From assembly GCA_007922225.1 (NCBI GenBank), contig ML679946.1, positions 97,036,759-97,100,758 of the forward strand: 64,000 nucleotides of DNA. Reading direction: 5' to 3'. This stretch comes from Emydura subglobosa. Taxonomy: Eukaryota; Chordata; Testudines; Chelidae. The notes beneath the pieces are model-generated. The model had not been told where the DNA came from and searched no databases. It saw only the letters and a list, made by a program, of their open reading frames with translations. This document shows, piece by piece, positions 1 through 11,759 of the stretch. The position numbers were made by a program, and so were the translations under genes. Numbering within the stretch: the stretch's first letter is position 1; each line of letters starts with the position of its first letter.

Positions 1-1190
1 TATTGAAGGGCAAACAGAAGATGAGACTTTGCCCTGGGCCTGTGCATGGGCATCTGTTGTGAATGGTAAGACAATGATATTGACCTATTTTGAAATTCAG
101 GGCAAGAGAAAGATCACCAGAACAGTGGAGTCTGAGCCCAGATCCTGGTGTTTCGGCTGTATCACAGAGAAATCCTCTATTTGGCCCATGCCGTACCATT
201 TGCTGGCCACCTGGGCAAGGAAAAAAGCCCTCATGCAGTTTTTCTAGCCCAGGATATATAAAGAAGTTGTGTCTCTCTTGCCCAGAGTGTCAAGTAAAGG
301 CACCCGGGAGAGTGGTGAAGGCTCCGCTGGTCCCTCTCCCTTTTGTCGGCATATCATTTGAAAGGATTGGAATGAACATGGTCAGGCCACTCAAGTGCAT
401 TGGGGTCTCAATATATTTTGATAATTGTGGATTACTCTACCTAATATCCCAAGATCATATGGTTAGGTACCACAAACACCAAAAGCTATTGCAACTGAGC
501 TAATGCACATCATTGCCCCTGTAGAGGTGCTGCAGGAGATTTTCATAGACCTGGGAACCAATTTCCTGTCTCGGGTACTAAGATAAGTATGTCGATTACT
601 GAAGATTAAGTCCTTTCAGACCTTCATCTACTATCCTCAGACTCATGGGTTAGTAGAATGTTTTGCTTAGACACTAAAATACATGTTAAAAAAATTCATT
701 GTCACATACCCTTCGCTGGGTCCAATGCTTCCACACCTCCTGTTTGCAGTGCAGGAGGTGCCGCAGTCATCTGCAGGCATCTCCCCATTAGAATTGTTGT
801 ATGGGAGACAACAGCAGGGGATTCTGGACTTAATACAAGAAATGTGGCAAGAAAGGGCAGCCAGGGCTGACAACATGGTATAATATGTCTTTGCAAGACA
901 CTAGATGACTTAGTTACCTTTCCCAAGGAGAATTTCCTGAATGCAGAGAACACCCAGAAAACAACCAGTAATAAAAGGCCTTCCTCAGAGTGGTTCAACC
1001 TGGAAATCAGGTACTTTTGTTGCTCCACAGCTCAGCATCAAAACTGTTGGCCTGCTGGCAGGGCCCTTACAAGATTACCCACCAGATGTGGCTGGTCAGT
1101 TATGAAATCAGACAGCTGGACAAAAGGAAAACTAAAGAAATCTACCACACCAGTCTCCTGAAGCCATGGAAGTCCCAGGAGAGTTAGGGA
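1..1190 (+). pseudogene. Gmr1-like Ty3/gypsy integrase region, decayed
   Basis: This is the integrase part of a Ty3/gypsy pol polyprotein, spread over several + frames by indels. In order I see an H2C2-type zinc-binding region (HAVPFAGHLG near 190-220, then CLSCPEC near 270-290), a core start (FERIGMNMVRPL near 358-390), a second-Asp region (IDLGTNF near 544-565), a third-Glu region (GLVECF near 648-664), the conserved ELLYGR segment near 795-812, and a C-terminal GPY/F module (WQGPYKI near 1053-1073, ending HTSLLKPW near 1147-1170). Family members normally read MDIVGPL at the first catalytic Asp; here it is MNMV, so that Asp is replaced by Asn. Stops at about 501 and 582 and frame changes make it a pseudogene. 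The 5' part of the element lies outside the window. RT follows directly downstream, the arrangement of Gmr1-like elements. Confidence 0.85.
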
Positions 1191-2560
1191 CACAGATAAC
1201 CAAAACCTCTGAGCCCGTCATGGTCTGTATTGGGGACAATCTCAAACTGTAGCAGAGAGTCCAAGCCCAACAAGTGATCACCACCTTCACAACTGTATTT
1301 TCTTCTCTGCCTGAGCAAACCCATCTCATCTCCCACCCCAGCCAAACAGAATCCTGATACCAGATCAGAGAGCACTCACAGCCACTTTGTTGAAAAATAA
1401 GAGGGGCTGTAAAGCAAGAATAGCAATCTATTCTTGACCTTGGGATAATCAAGGAATCCTGTAGTGACTGAAGAAGTCCAGTAGTGTTGGTCCCTAAAGC
1501 CAGATGTCAGTGCCACATCAAAATTTGAAACATACTCCATGCTGCATGTTGATAAGCTACTGGATCGGTTGGGTGAGGGTGAATATATTACCACCCTAGA
1601 TCTTACCAAAGGATAATAGAAAATTTCACTCATGCCAGAGTCTCAAAACCCCCACCACAGACTTTGCCACCCCTTCAGCCTGTATAATTTCCAGGCTGTG
1701 CCATTTGGCTTACACGGAGTTCCAACATTTCAATAGGTAATGGACTGAGTCCTCCATCCCCATAGTAGTTACGTTGCCTCACACCTTGACGATGTTGTGT
1801 TCTGAAGTCAGAGCTGGACGTACCACCAGAAGCAGACAGCTGCTGTACTCCAGTTCCTCAAACACTGGACTAAACACAAACCCTGCCAAATGCTGCATTG
1901 GCAAACATGGAGACGACGCACATGGGGTATGCCTTGAGGGAAAGGCCAGGTAAGACAGCTGGTGGACAAGGTCCAGGCTTTAAGAACCTGCCCCGCTCTG
2001 ACTTCAAAGAAGCCAACGTGCAAATTTATGGGACTGGCAGGATTCTATTGTACTCCCCTCCCCTTACCACTGATCTGTTCAAAGACAGTAGCCCAAAAAA
2101 GGTCCACTGGACAGAAGCCTGTGAGAGAGCCTCTGAGACTGTGAAGGCTCATCTGTGCAGAGAACTCACGCGGCCCTGATTTCTCCAAGGAATTCCTCCT
2201 ACAGACTGATGCATCTGATGTGGGGATGAGGGTGGTCTTGCCTCAGATGATCAATGGTGAGGATCATCCCATCCTCTACCTCAGCTGAAAATTGTTTCCA
2301 AGAAAAAAGGCCTCTCTGTGATCCAAAAAAGAGGGCTTAGCGGTCAATTGGGCCAGGGAGGCGCACAGATATTATTTCCCTGGCAATCAGTTCGCCCTGG
2401 TTACTGATCACACCCTGTTACAATGGCTCCATGCCATGAAGGGCACCTCTCCCCCGTCCCCAAATCATGAGATGGTACCTGCCTTGCCAGCCCTTCTCAT
2501 TTTTCATTCATCACGGGGCTGGAAATCTTCACCAAAATGCAGATTTTTCTTCCTCTTGGG
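1191..2560 (+). pseudogene. Gmr1-like Ty3/gypsy reverse transcriptase and RNase H, decayed
   Basis: This continues the same element in broken frames. Visible are the RT motif A region (YITTLDLTKG near 1583-1613), the motif B-like PFGLHGVPTF near 1699-1730, and a catalytic box read as HLDD near 1780-1793 in place of the usual Y-x-DD. A connection-domain stretch (DKVQALR near 1963-1983, MGLAGFY near 2028-2048) follows. RNase H is marked by LLQTDASDVG near 2199-2229 and FALVTDHTLLQWLHAMKG near 2391-2442. Many stops and frameshifts interrupt it. In most Ty3/gypsy elements RT and RNase H precede integrase; here they follow it. Similarity fades after about 2560. Confidence 0.83.
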
Positions 2561-3170
2561 ATAGAGGGGAAGTGGTGGGGAATGATGTACCCTAAGATGG
2601 GTCCAAGGGAGTTTAATGGGGCCAAGAGGCCCACAGCAGCAAGCAGAGGGTTAAGGAAGCTGTTAGGCTCTTCACTAGCAATGTAATGGTTAGGGAAATC
2701 CTTGGGACCCAGTTGGCCTCAACAGCCAGTGTCAGGTGTGGAGAGCAGAGCTGAGCTGAAAGGAGGAGAACTAGCCCAGTTAGAGGCTGACCAGGGAAGA
2801 GAACAGGGCTCTGCCTCTCTTGATGGGAGAGAAGCCTGGCTGTAGCCCTGAGATGGAGCCTGCTTGCCAGCCAGATCAGCTCACCCAGAAGGGACTTCTA
2901 GGCCCTGGGAGGGAAACTGGCAGAAGCACAGACCTGAAGAGAAGGCCCCTCAAAGGTTTGTGGGACGACCCTGGTTTGAGTTGTTTGTTTTGTTCCTTAT
3001 TACCTCTGAACGTTAACACCCCAAGAGTCCTATCCCTTTTGGGGTCTTTGTCCGACGAACCGACGCACCGCTATACTGGACCTCAGAGATGGAGATGTAC
3101 CAGCGGAGACCCACAGTGGGGTGAGCTGTGCCCTAACGGCCACTAGGGGGGCCACCCCAGAAATGCGGTT
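2561..3170 (+). repeat. Possible 3' UTR or LTR remnant of the Gmr1-like element
   Basis: Non-coding sequence directly after the RNase H region, ending near a G-rich block (about 3146-3166). Its position suggests the 3' end of the retrotransposon, but I cannot see a matching 5' LTR, since that end is outside the window, nor a clear TG...CA boundary. The 108-codon frame at 2820-3146 has no recognisable domain and is not called. Confidence 0.3.
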
Positions 3171-4255
3171 ATAGTTACACTTTGGGATTTTTTTTAAACT
3201 CACCATAGTCTGATAATTCCACCCCCTTCCTCTCAAACAACCATGCAAAGAGTCAAGTAAGGCACACAGTATATGTAGTGCTCCTATGTGATGTTCAAAT
3301 TCCCTCCCTCCCCCACTCAGCAGCAAACAAAACCAAAGGGAGTCTGCAGCATAGTTTTAAATAGTTTCTAAACTGCCAATGTCTAATGAGTGCAAGATCT
3401 AAAAAAAAACCCATCTCCCAGGTGTTCACGAATTAAAATATGCAATCCTGAAAGTGTAGACTGAAGTGCAAGTCAAACCAGCAAGAGTTCAAAGTAGTTC
3501 CCTTTGAAGAGAAGGAGCAAAAGGGGCACAGACATCAGAGTGAGAGTATTTGGGAACATGGGGAGAACATGATTATATCCAATCCCACCCGCACATCCTT
3601 GCAGTGAGTAGCTGCCTCAACTCCATCAATTGGTTTTGATAGTTAGTTTTCCATGGCCAGCTCAGACATTGGAGCTGCTAGACTCACATGACCCTTCAAA
3701 CATCAATATCAGACACCTAGGTCCATAGTCTGTCCTGGGCCCATAGTCAACTCCTCTGCTCAGACCAGATTTTTTGCATCATTTAAAGAACACAGCTGGA
3801 GCTGAATTGCATACCAGGGAACACAACGCACTTGCCGAACTCTTCCCTGTCAGTCTTTAAAGGGGGTGACCTGGTAGGTCATATGTACCAACTCGTGCCA
3901 ATGAAGGACTATTCTCTACAGCATATAAATGTATGCAAGAGTTATATATTTTGCATTTTCTATGTGTGTGTGTATATAGAACACAGATTAAGGAATGGTC
4001 CTACATTTACAGGAGGTGGACAAGCCTTTTCCAGCTCCAATCAGCATTTTGTGATAAGAGGCATTAGGAGTTCTGCCTCCCACAACCAAAAGAAGATGCC
4101 TCTAAACCCTCATGGTGGCAAGGGAATGGATGAAGGTGTCTCTGGAGGGTGTTCAAAGTTCTGATTGCTTTGATGGACTGAAGGGACAGGGCTGAGACAG
4201 AGCTATAGTTCAAGAGCACCTGCATCCCAGCAGCCCAGCTCCATGCCTTAGTCAC
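3171..4255. other. No gene seen
   Basis: Mixed-composition sequence with a short TG-rich tract near 3964-3976. The 110-codon frame at 3832-4164 has no recognisable domain and lies in sequence without coding character. Probably old degraded repeat or unique non-coding DNA. Confidence 0.5.
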
Positions 4256-4355
4256 CTATATCTAGATAATACTTAGTCCTGCCATAAGTGCAGGGGACTG
4301 GACTAGTTGACCACTTGAGATCCCTTCCAGTCCTAGGATTCTATGATATACTCAT
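4256..4355 (+). repeat. CR1 LINE 3' end
   Basis: Carries the typical CR1 tail: a GGACTGGACTAG-like block at about 4298-4311, then GATCCCTTCCAGTCCTAGG and ATTCTATGAT at about 4319-4349. Only the 3' end remains, as expected for 5'-truncated CR1 insertions. Confidence 0.8.
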
Positions 4356-5504
4356 CAATGGCTTTTTCTTCAGGAGATACGATGCTGGAAACCATTCTGT
4401 TCCGAGAACAGCACTGATGACTTGACCAGATGTCATAGCTTATATGTGAGTAAAGGAAAGTCGGCATTTGCCATTGTCGATATTGGGACGGTTCCCACTG
4501 TGTGATTAAGATGCTGTCCTTTCAAAATAATGCACCAAATCTGTGCCATCTCCCATCTGCTGGACTGAGATAGCATAGGGAGAGGGCCAAAGACTGCAAG
4601 TGTGAAACTCTCTATCCCAGGAGGTGCCATAGTCCCAGGGATCCAAGCCACTTTTAGAGTAAGGCTTTTGCAACAGAGAACTGAAGAGAGAATACCATAC
4701 GAGGCATCGAGCTGTGAAACTGGTGACCAGAGGAGGGATCTGTCTTTTTCTTTTGTGGTTCTGCTAAGCTACACTAAAGTGGTGAGTGAAGTGCGTAATC
4801 TGCCCAGGACAAACCAGTACAGCCCTAAAGGGCAACTTAGCACTCATTGTCTGCCTGCCACCTTGAGATTCCTGTCTCCTCTGAGGTGGATTTTTCAATT
4901 TAAGTTAATTCACCACACAAGATTTAGATATGAGGAACAGCTCAGCAGGTTCCGGTGATTTTTATTTGACCAATGTGTCTATTTTTCAGGAACTTGTCCC
5001 TGTTAATCAGCAGGAGAGAGGCTTGCACAAACAGCTCTTCATTAAGAGTACCTGACTGTGGCCTTGCGCTTCAATGAGTGTTCAAAGAGTAGGATAAATT
5101 CCCTGGGAATCTGTAAGGTACAGGGTTTCTACAGTGGGATCTATACAAAGTGAAAATACAGCCTCTTTTACTACAGTGCAATTCCAGAAACTGCAAAGTG
5201 CTCAGCTTCTACAATGATGGAGGAGGCAGGGGCACATAAGCACCGAGATAGTGATACAAGAAGAAGTGATACAAGAAGCTTAGTGACAAGTGTAAGATGT
5301 ACAAGGGCAGGATTTATTCCTTCTTGTGGTTCCTATCAGTCATTAAGGTGCGTGAATCTCTCTTGCCCTTTTACACTGGGTAAAAGGGCAGGATTGGCAT
5401 AAAGGGGACATAAAAGCCACAGTTCTGGCCAAAGGAAAAATTCTACCAGCGTAGATACTGCAGACAGGCATAAAGCTTCCCTCTGAGGCCCCCTTCACTC
5501 CACG
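4356..5504. other. No gene seen
   Basis: No recognisable coding or repeat structure apart from local tandem wording around 5255-5280 (GATACAAGAAG repeated). The 118-codon frame at 4602-4958 has no domain I recognise. Confidence 0.5.
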
Positions 5505-5802
5505 CTAAGATGACCATATTTCCCAAAATGAAAACAGGCCACACCCACCACTTTGCATGGGGCTGGCTGAACCCCGCCCCCACTTCCAGGGCATGCCTGA
5601 GTCCTACCCCCCCACAGGGCTGTCAGCCTGAACCCCGCTTCATGGGGATGTGAGTCTGAGCTGCCTGGCCTTGTCGCTCACCCGCGCCAATGTCCCGACT
5701 ATTTTGGCAAAACTGGGCATTTGTCCAGTTCGCTCTCGGCCTGCCAAAAAAGTCGAGATGTCTGGGACAGGGCTTGAAAAAGGGAGACATATAGTTACCC
5801 TA
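5505..5802. mobile_element. MITE-like element with imperfect terminal inverted repeats
   Basis: The left end reads CTAAGATGACCATATTTCCC. The right end, read on the - strand, is TAGGGTAACTATATGTCTCCC. These match imperfectly as inverted termini of a 0.3 kb element with a CG-richer interior. There is no coding capacity. The superfamily cannot be assigned by eye, and the two open frames across it (5640-5852 on -, 5650-5937 on +) are incidental. Confidence 0.5.
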
Positions 5803-5929
5803 CCTCTTGCCAGATCCAGCAGGGTGTGTATTGGGAGTGAGGGCCATACCACTTGGATGGGACAGCCTAATTTGGCAATTAATCGATCTTTGACTACTAG
5901 CAGTAAATATGCCCAATGGATTGTAATTG

Positions 5930-6305
5930 GATGTTAGATGGGGTGGGTTCTGAATTACCACAGAGAATTCTTTCCTGGGGGTCTGAATGGTGAATCCTGC
6001 CCATACACTCAGGGTTTAGCTGATTGCCATATTTGGGGTCAGGAAGGAATTTTCCCCCAGGGCAGATTGGCAGAGGCCCTGGGGGCTTTTCGCTTTCCTC
6101 TGTAGCATGGGGCATGGATCACTTGCTGGTGGATTCTCTGCACCTTGAAATCTTTAAACCATGATTTAAGGACTTCAATAACTCAGTCATAGGTTAGGGG
6201 TCTATTACAGGAGTGGGTGGGTGAGGTTCTGCGGCCTGCGTTGTGCAGGAGGTCAGACTAGATGATGATAATGGTCCCTTCTGACCTTAAAGTCTATGAG
6301 TCTAT
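5930..6305 (+). repeat. CR1 LINE 3' untranslated region
   Basis: Contains the CR1 3' UTR phrase around 6033-6057 (GGGGTCAGGAAGGAATTTTC) and the terminal phrase at 6250-6304 (GTCAGACTAGATGATG followed by GGTCCCTTCTGACCTTAAAG and a TCTATGAGTCTATG tail). It is truncated at the 5' side and non-coding. Confidence 0.85.
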
Positions 6306-6840
6306 GTAAATGATGCTGGAGCCTCTCTAGGCCCTGAAGCAACCTTAGTCCCCTCTCCATTCTGGGCCACAAGTTCTGTGCTGCACCTCTTAGAGGGCAG
6401 AAGCAGCAGCAGCATTTAGAGGATGTCTGGGAGCGTTTCCCCAAAGAACTCTCTGCAATCTGTCAATTTAGGTCTGAGATAAACATAGACCTATCTAGGA
6501 TGGAACCCAGGGAAGAGAAGGCAGACAGAGAGAAGAACCTTCTGACCAGTTCCCTGCTTTAAAGCTAGATGTCATCAGAGCTTCTTAGGACCTGGTCCCT
6601 ATCTCCTCCTTTACCTGGATCTGATCCCATTGCCTCAGGAGGTAACAGGGGTGGATGACCAGTGAGTGAGGTATGGGTGGAAAGGGGTGTGACTATGGGG
6701 CTAAGGTTGGGTGGGCTCCTAAGGAAGAGGAAAGCTATCGTTCCTGAGAGGAAAGGGTGAGAGAGGAGATGGGTAGAGGAAGAGATACATAAGTTGCTTT
6801 GGCTCTTATCCCTCACTAATTTCTGAGCGTGGATCCTTAT
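6306..6840. other. No gene seen
   Basis: Unassigned sequence. No coding structure or clear repeat boundary was seen. Confidence 0.45.
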
Positions 6841-7112
6841 TGTTAGGATGAAAAGCCCTGTAACAGGGTAACAACCTATACTATAAACTTACATCAGTAA
6901 AACTACATCACTTGGGCGTGTGAAGAATCCACGCCCCTGAGCAACACAGTTATACCAACCTAACCCCTGGCGTAGACAGCGTTATGTTAATGGGAGGGCT
7001 TCTCCAGTTGACATTGCTACTGCCACCCATGGTGATTAACTACCCGGATGGGAGAAGCTTCTTCACTGAAGTGCTGCAACTGCGCCATTTTAAGGGTAGA
7101 CCTGCCCTTAGG
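6841..7112. mobile_element. Probable MITE remnant
   Basis: A non-coding block with wording common in reptile MITEs (a CTTACATCAG...AACTACATCACTTGGG block near 6889-6917, GTAGACAGCGTTATG near 6972-6986, and an end reading AAGGGTAGACCTGCCCTTAG near 7092-7111). The right end looks like a terminal repeat of a Harbinger-type MITE; the left end is degraded. Confidence 0.4.
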
Positions 7113-8640
7113 AAGAGCTTTCCCCTTAAATAAAACCAATCCCAGTACCCAAGGCCATGGTCAAGCTTCTCTGTGTTAACACAAACCGTGGCTCTGTTTC
7201 CTGGGCAGTCACAGCGCTACCGGGGTTTAGCAAGATATTTGTGAAGCACTGAACACGAAAGGTGCTGAGAAGCTAAACACTTTTTGAGTTCGCTAACACA
7301 AGGCACCTGGAAATCCCACCCATCCCCCATCAGGGAGGTGCACAGGGTCCTGACATTTAACTCCCCGATTGATTTAGGTTCTGTATCTATTCTCCTTCTC
7401 TTCAAGATTCACCATCATCAGCAGGCTTACAAACATCTGCAAGTCGAAGCTCCCTCCTTTCAAGTACATTTCCCAGAGCACCATTCACAGGGAGACGCGC
7501 CACTGATCTCACAAACTTCCAGACTCTTGGGCTGAGTTGGCCTCTAAAGAGAGCCACACAGGAACCTAGCAGGGACTTCTATGGTCATTGTCATACAGAA
7601 GCAGCAGGTGGGTTGGGGGAGACGTGGGGATGAACGGCAACAAGATCTAACACTCTGAGGTACTTCCTTGTCAGAGATGGAAACTACCAAAGAACGGACT
7701 GCAGCTCTCTGAAAACTACAGGCCTGATTCTCCTCCTGCTTACATCAACACACTGACTTCAGTTACTAATGCTACTGCAATGGTCCAGACTCCATTGTAT
7801 TAAAGGGTGTACAAACACATGAGAAGGTCCCTGACCCAAACAGCATACCAGAATCACGTGTGCAAGATATGAGAATCAGGTCCTGTGTATCTCTTGTGCT
7901 TACTTCTGAAATGCATTACAGCACTGAAGATATAAACAGGCAGAGACGAATGTGTACAAAAGCAGAGAAGAAATGAGCAGGACATTAAAAAAAAAAATCT
8001 TGCTGTAATGCGATTGTGCTGCATTAGAATGGCATTAGGGTAGCGCTCTTAGTTCTGCCTTTCAAGTAGCAATGAAGTGCTTTATCTTGGATTGGAGTAC
8101 ATTATTTAGAATGAGTTTTGATATTTTTGTTCTTTGAAATTTCTGAACTTTCCATATCAGAGACTAGCGTATGTGAATGGGATAAAGCACTCCCATTATT
8201 TCGAGAGCCCTTTAATGATGTTTGCTGGGTTATCTATTCTGACTGATTATCACAAGGCCAGATAAAAGATGGTGAATTTTCCCTACCTCTCCCCCCGAAT
8301 GACTCAGGATATGAAGTCATAGGAAAAAAGTCATCTAAGCCCTAAGGAATGGATTAGATAAAAATAAGCAATTGCTGTTAAAGCTTGTATTTAGTTCAGA
8401 ACATCCTTTTAAACAAAAATGCCATCATTTTGCTTTATCCACTGCTGTTTATTATTCCCCTTCTCTCCAGATATGACTTTCACAACAAAATTGAAGCCAA
8501 ATATGGAAAAGTTACTCTAGCAGCGAGATCTATGGGCTTGGTGTCCCAAATTTAGGAAAAGCCCAGTGGGTGAAGGCCATAGGTTTCACCGAAACAGGAC
8601 AAAGACACATCCACTGGTGTCAGGGCCCTGTCACACAACA
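7113..8640. other. No gene seen; possible conserved non-coding stretch
   Basis: No repeat family recognised apart from foldback-type wording near 7720-7880. The part at about 8030-8460 is AT-moderate, free of recognisable repeats and rich in GATAA and homeobox-like TAAT words. That could fit a regulatory element, but this is only a guess from composition. Confidence 0.35.
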
Positions 8641-9040
8641 GTCAAGGCATACTTGTTTGTCCGTCCCTCCCTGGGCTAGCAGCAGAGTTAGGCAAATTTT
8701 ATTTTGATCAATAGTACATTTGCCCCCAAAGTTGCATTTTTTAGGGCACCAAAACTATTTGGGTAGAATTCAGTGAACAGTTTTGACTGAAAAAAAACTA
8801 AACTAAACTGAAAATAAGCATTTAAAAAATGTCAAGACAGTTTGCTTTGAAAACGTCACTTTGAATGTTGACTTGAATTTTTTTTCCTCAGTTTTTTGTT
8901 TAGTCAATAAAAACTGGGGAAAAAAATCCAGTTTCAGCTTAAACAAACCAAATTGTGGCAGGCTGGGGTGAAGGGCAGTTTGGTTAAGCCACCAAACCAG
9001 AAAAACCACCCCGACAAAAAACAAACAATTCTTTGCTCAG
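8641..9040. repeat. AT-rich interspersed repeat
   Basis: Rich in TTTTT and AAAAA blocks with phrases such as AAAAACTGGGGAAAAAAATCC, ending in CTTTGCTCAGCTCTAGCTAG at 9031-9050. Similar wording recurs near 23500, 24200, 27300, 34250 and 44480, which suggests one AT-rich foldback family. Confidence 0.4.
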
Positions 9041-9835
9041 CTCTAGCTAGAGGTAACGTAGGCCGCTATAGGGGCAGCACTTTGCATTGCTTCCAAATGA
9101 TCTCTTTTGACTGAAGCTGGGACTAGCACTGGCTGGTACTGCATCCAGCTGGGAAGAGGTTCTGTGCAATGATGGTGCTTCAGGTTGGAGTGAAGAGGGT
9201 AAGTGGAGATGAATCCTGGAGAACTGCTTCAAAAACAACTCCCTGACAAGAGGCTAGGGAGGTTCTTATTTCCAGTAGTTTATACATGAGTCTTACATTA
9301 CGGGAAACCCACACTGGTAAATGAACTGGTCTTTCTGCACAATGTTTGTTGTTTAAGGCTGTCTTGTACCTGGAAGAGGAAAGGCAAAAGGATATATTCC
9401 ATGAAGCATTCCTAAATCAAGAGATTTTTCCAAAAGTGAGTTTATTGCTCAGGAAAAGTATTGGACAACATCCTCTCTAACCACAGGAGAAGATCAGCAT
9501 GAGCTTCCCACAATTCTGTCCTGGCCTGTTATGAAGCCACTACTTCTGGGGCAGAATGGGAGAGGGCAAGATTTGCACAGCTCCATGCAGCCTCATTCCT
9601 CACTAGCACACAGCAGGTCTGTGGAGGTGGGTGGGCAGCTGGCAGTGGTGCAGAGAGAACTTACATCACTCTAGAAATTCTCCAGTATTTCCTCCTGCTT
9701 CCACCACCATTGGAAACTAAAGCACTGGGGAGGTTTCTGCAGCCTAGAAAGGAGTCACAGTGGCAGAGCGAAGTCAAGAAAGAATTCCTTTGCCTTCTGA
9801 CATGCTGAGCGGAGGAGAGAGGACCTTGGCTATAA
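9041..9835. other. No gene seen
   Basis: Unassigned sequence between an AT-rich repeat and a CR1 element. No coding evidence. Confidence 0.45.
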
Positions 9836-10915
9836 TGATAAAGTGCTGCATAAAAGGGGTAAACAGCGAGGTGGCAAAATTTGCAGACGATAATTAATTA
9901 CTCAAGGAAGTTAAGTCCAAAGCAGACTGTGAAGATTTACAAAGGGATCTCACAAAACCGGGTAACTGGGCAACAAAATGTCAGATGAAACTAAGTGTTG
10001 AGAAATGCAAAATAAGGCACATCGGAAAATATAATCCCAACTATACATACAAAGTGATGGGGTCTAAATTAGCCATTACCATTCAAGAAAGAGATCTTGG
10101 AGTCACTGTGGATAGTTCTCTGAAAACATCTGCTCAATGTGCAGCAGCCGTCAAAAAAACTAACAGCATGTTAGGAATATTAGGAACGAGATAGATAATA
10201 AGACAGAAGATGTCATAATGCCACTATATAAATCCATGGTACACCCACACCTTGAACACTGCGTGCAGTTCTGGTCTCCCCATCTCAAAAAAGAAATATT
10301 AGAAATGGAGAAAGTACAGAGAAGGGCAACAAAAATGATTTAGGGTATGGAACAGCTTCCACATGAGGAGGGATTAATAAAACAGACTTTCCAGCTTGGA
10401 AAAGAGACGACCAAGAGGGGAGCTGATAGAGGTCTATGAAATTGTGACTGATGTGGAGAAAATGAAGAAGGCAGTGTTATTTACTCCTTCACATAACACA
10501 AGAACCGGGGGTCACTCAGTGAAATTAATAGGCAGCAGATTTAAAACAAACAAGAGGCAGTACTTATTCACGCAACGCACAGTCAACCTGTGGAACTCAT
10601 TCCCAAGGGATGTTGTGAAGGCCAAAACTATAATGGGGTTTAAAAAAGAATTAGAAAAGTTCATGAAGGATCGGTTCCTCAGTGGCTATAAGCCAAGCTG
10701 TTCAGGAATGCACCCCATGCTTTGGGAGTCCACAGCCTCTGATTGTCAGGAGCTGGGAGTGGGACAGCAGGGGGTGGATCACTCAATGATTGTCTGCTCT
10801 GTTCATTCCCTCTGAAGCACCTATCATTGACTACTGTCGGAAGACAGGATACTGAGCTAGGTGGACCATTGGTCTGACCCAGAATGGCCGTTCTCATGCC
10901 GACAAAAAAAAAAAA
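9836..10915 (+). pseudogene. CR1 LINE ORF2 C-terminal fragment with 3' end
   Basis: Broken frames encode the C-terminal part of a CR1 reverse transcriptase polyprotein. Examples are KFADD near 9876-9890, ERDLGVTVDSSLK near 10090-10128, PLYKSMVHPHLEHCVQFWSPHLKKE near 10222-10293 (shown in two frames), QRRATKMI near 10318-10341, and a final block [15 protein letters not shown] near 10587-10630. The 3' end has the CR1 phrase around 10850-10897 (CTAGGTGGACCATTGGTCTGACC) and an A-rich tail at 10902-10915. The element is 5'-truncated and contains stops and frameshifts. Confidence 0.9.
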
Positions 10916-10919
10916 TTAG

Positions 10920-11003
10920 TACTCATTTATATTATGGTAGTGCCCAAAAGCCCTCACTGTGCTGGTGAGACAATTCCTGCCCCAAAGGGCTTACACTCTA
11001 AAA
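10920..11003 (+). repeat. Short amniote interspersed repeat fragment
   Basis: Matches a very common reptile wording (TTATATTATGGTAGTGCCCAA, then CCTGCCCCAAAGGGCTTAC). It resembles the tail of an old amniote SINE/LINE family. A diverged relative occurs at 23782-23900. Confidence 0.5.
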
Positions 11004-11759
11004 GACACAAAGATGGCTGGCTGGGAATGGGGGCATAATGCACAGAAAAATGAATGTGTGAAGAATTGGCACAGCTTTGTTGGTTATATCTGTAGCTGCT
11101 TTTTGCATTGTTTTTTCATTGGTGAATAGAGATAATATGAGCAGTGGGATATGACTGAGTGCAAGGGAGTAGGAAAAGGAAAGAGGGGAAGCTGTCCTGA
11201 TCCCTCTGTCACCTTGTGACCCAGAAACTCCTTAATGTTAACTGGCAAGGGGGTTACACGAATATCCCAATTCTGATGTGTACATTCTGATTCACTAAAG
11301 AATGTCATGCGAGGTTTTAAATGACAGCCAGGGCCATACGGGTCACTGATATTTTTGTGAAATGTACGTGCAGATGCTATGTAAGGAGTTATGTATATAC
11401 ACACTGAAAACATGTTCTTAGCTTCTCTATCACAGAAGAGTTGGAGAAACAGGTTTTCCATCAGACAATAGCTGTTTATTCACCCATCCCTGTTGGATGT
11501 AAATTAAGCATTGTAACATGATGGATACACATTAACATACAAAGCTACCAAAGAGATGTAAAATCAACAGGAACCCATTGAGCATACAGGAAAAACAGAC
11601 AGTATAATCCCCCCTGTGCTTGAGTACAGACAATGAACTTTGGGGTTATAAGCAGAAGGCAAAGACAACACCCTCTTATCCTGCACCTAGGAAGTACATG
11701 GACAGTGAGTTTACATTGATGAAAATAGGATCTCTGCCCATCTTTGGTGAGAAACTTCA
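11004..11759. other. No gene seen, possibly the 5' part of an LTR
   Basis: The - strand frame at 11084-11461 (125 codons) has no recognisable domain. The 3' portion may belong to the LTR that follows, but I cannot fix the boundary. Confidence 0.35.

Noticed and set aside
2820..3146. 108-codon + frame as an accessory retrotransposon gene
   Set aside because: Located after RNase H in presumed untranslated or LTR sequence, without domain or conserved composition.
11084..11461. 125-codon - frame
   Set aside because: No recognisable domain or conserved context; next to an LTR remnant.
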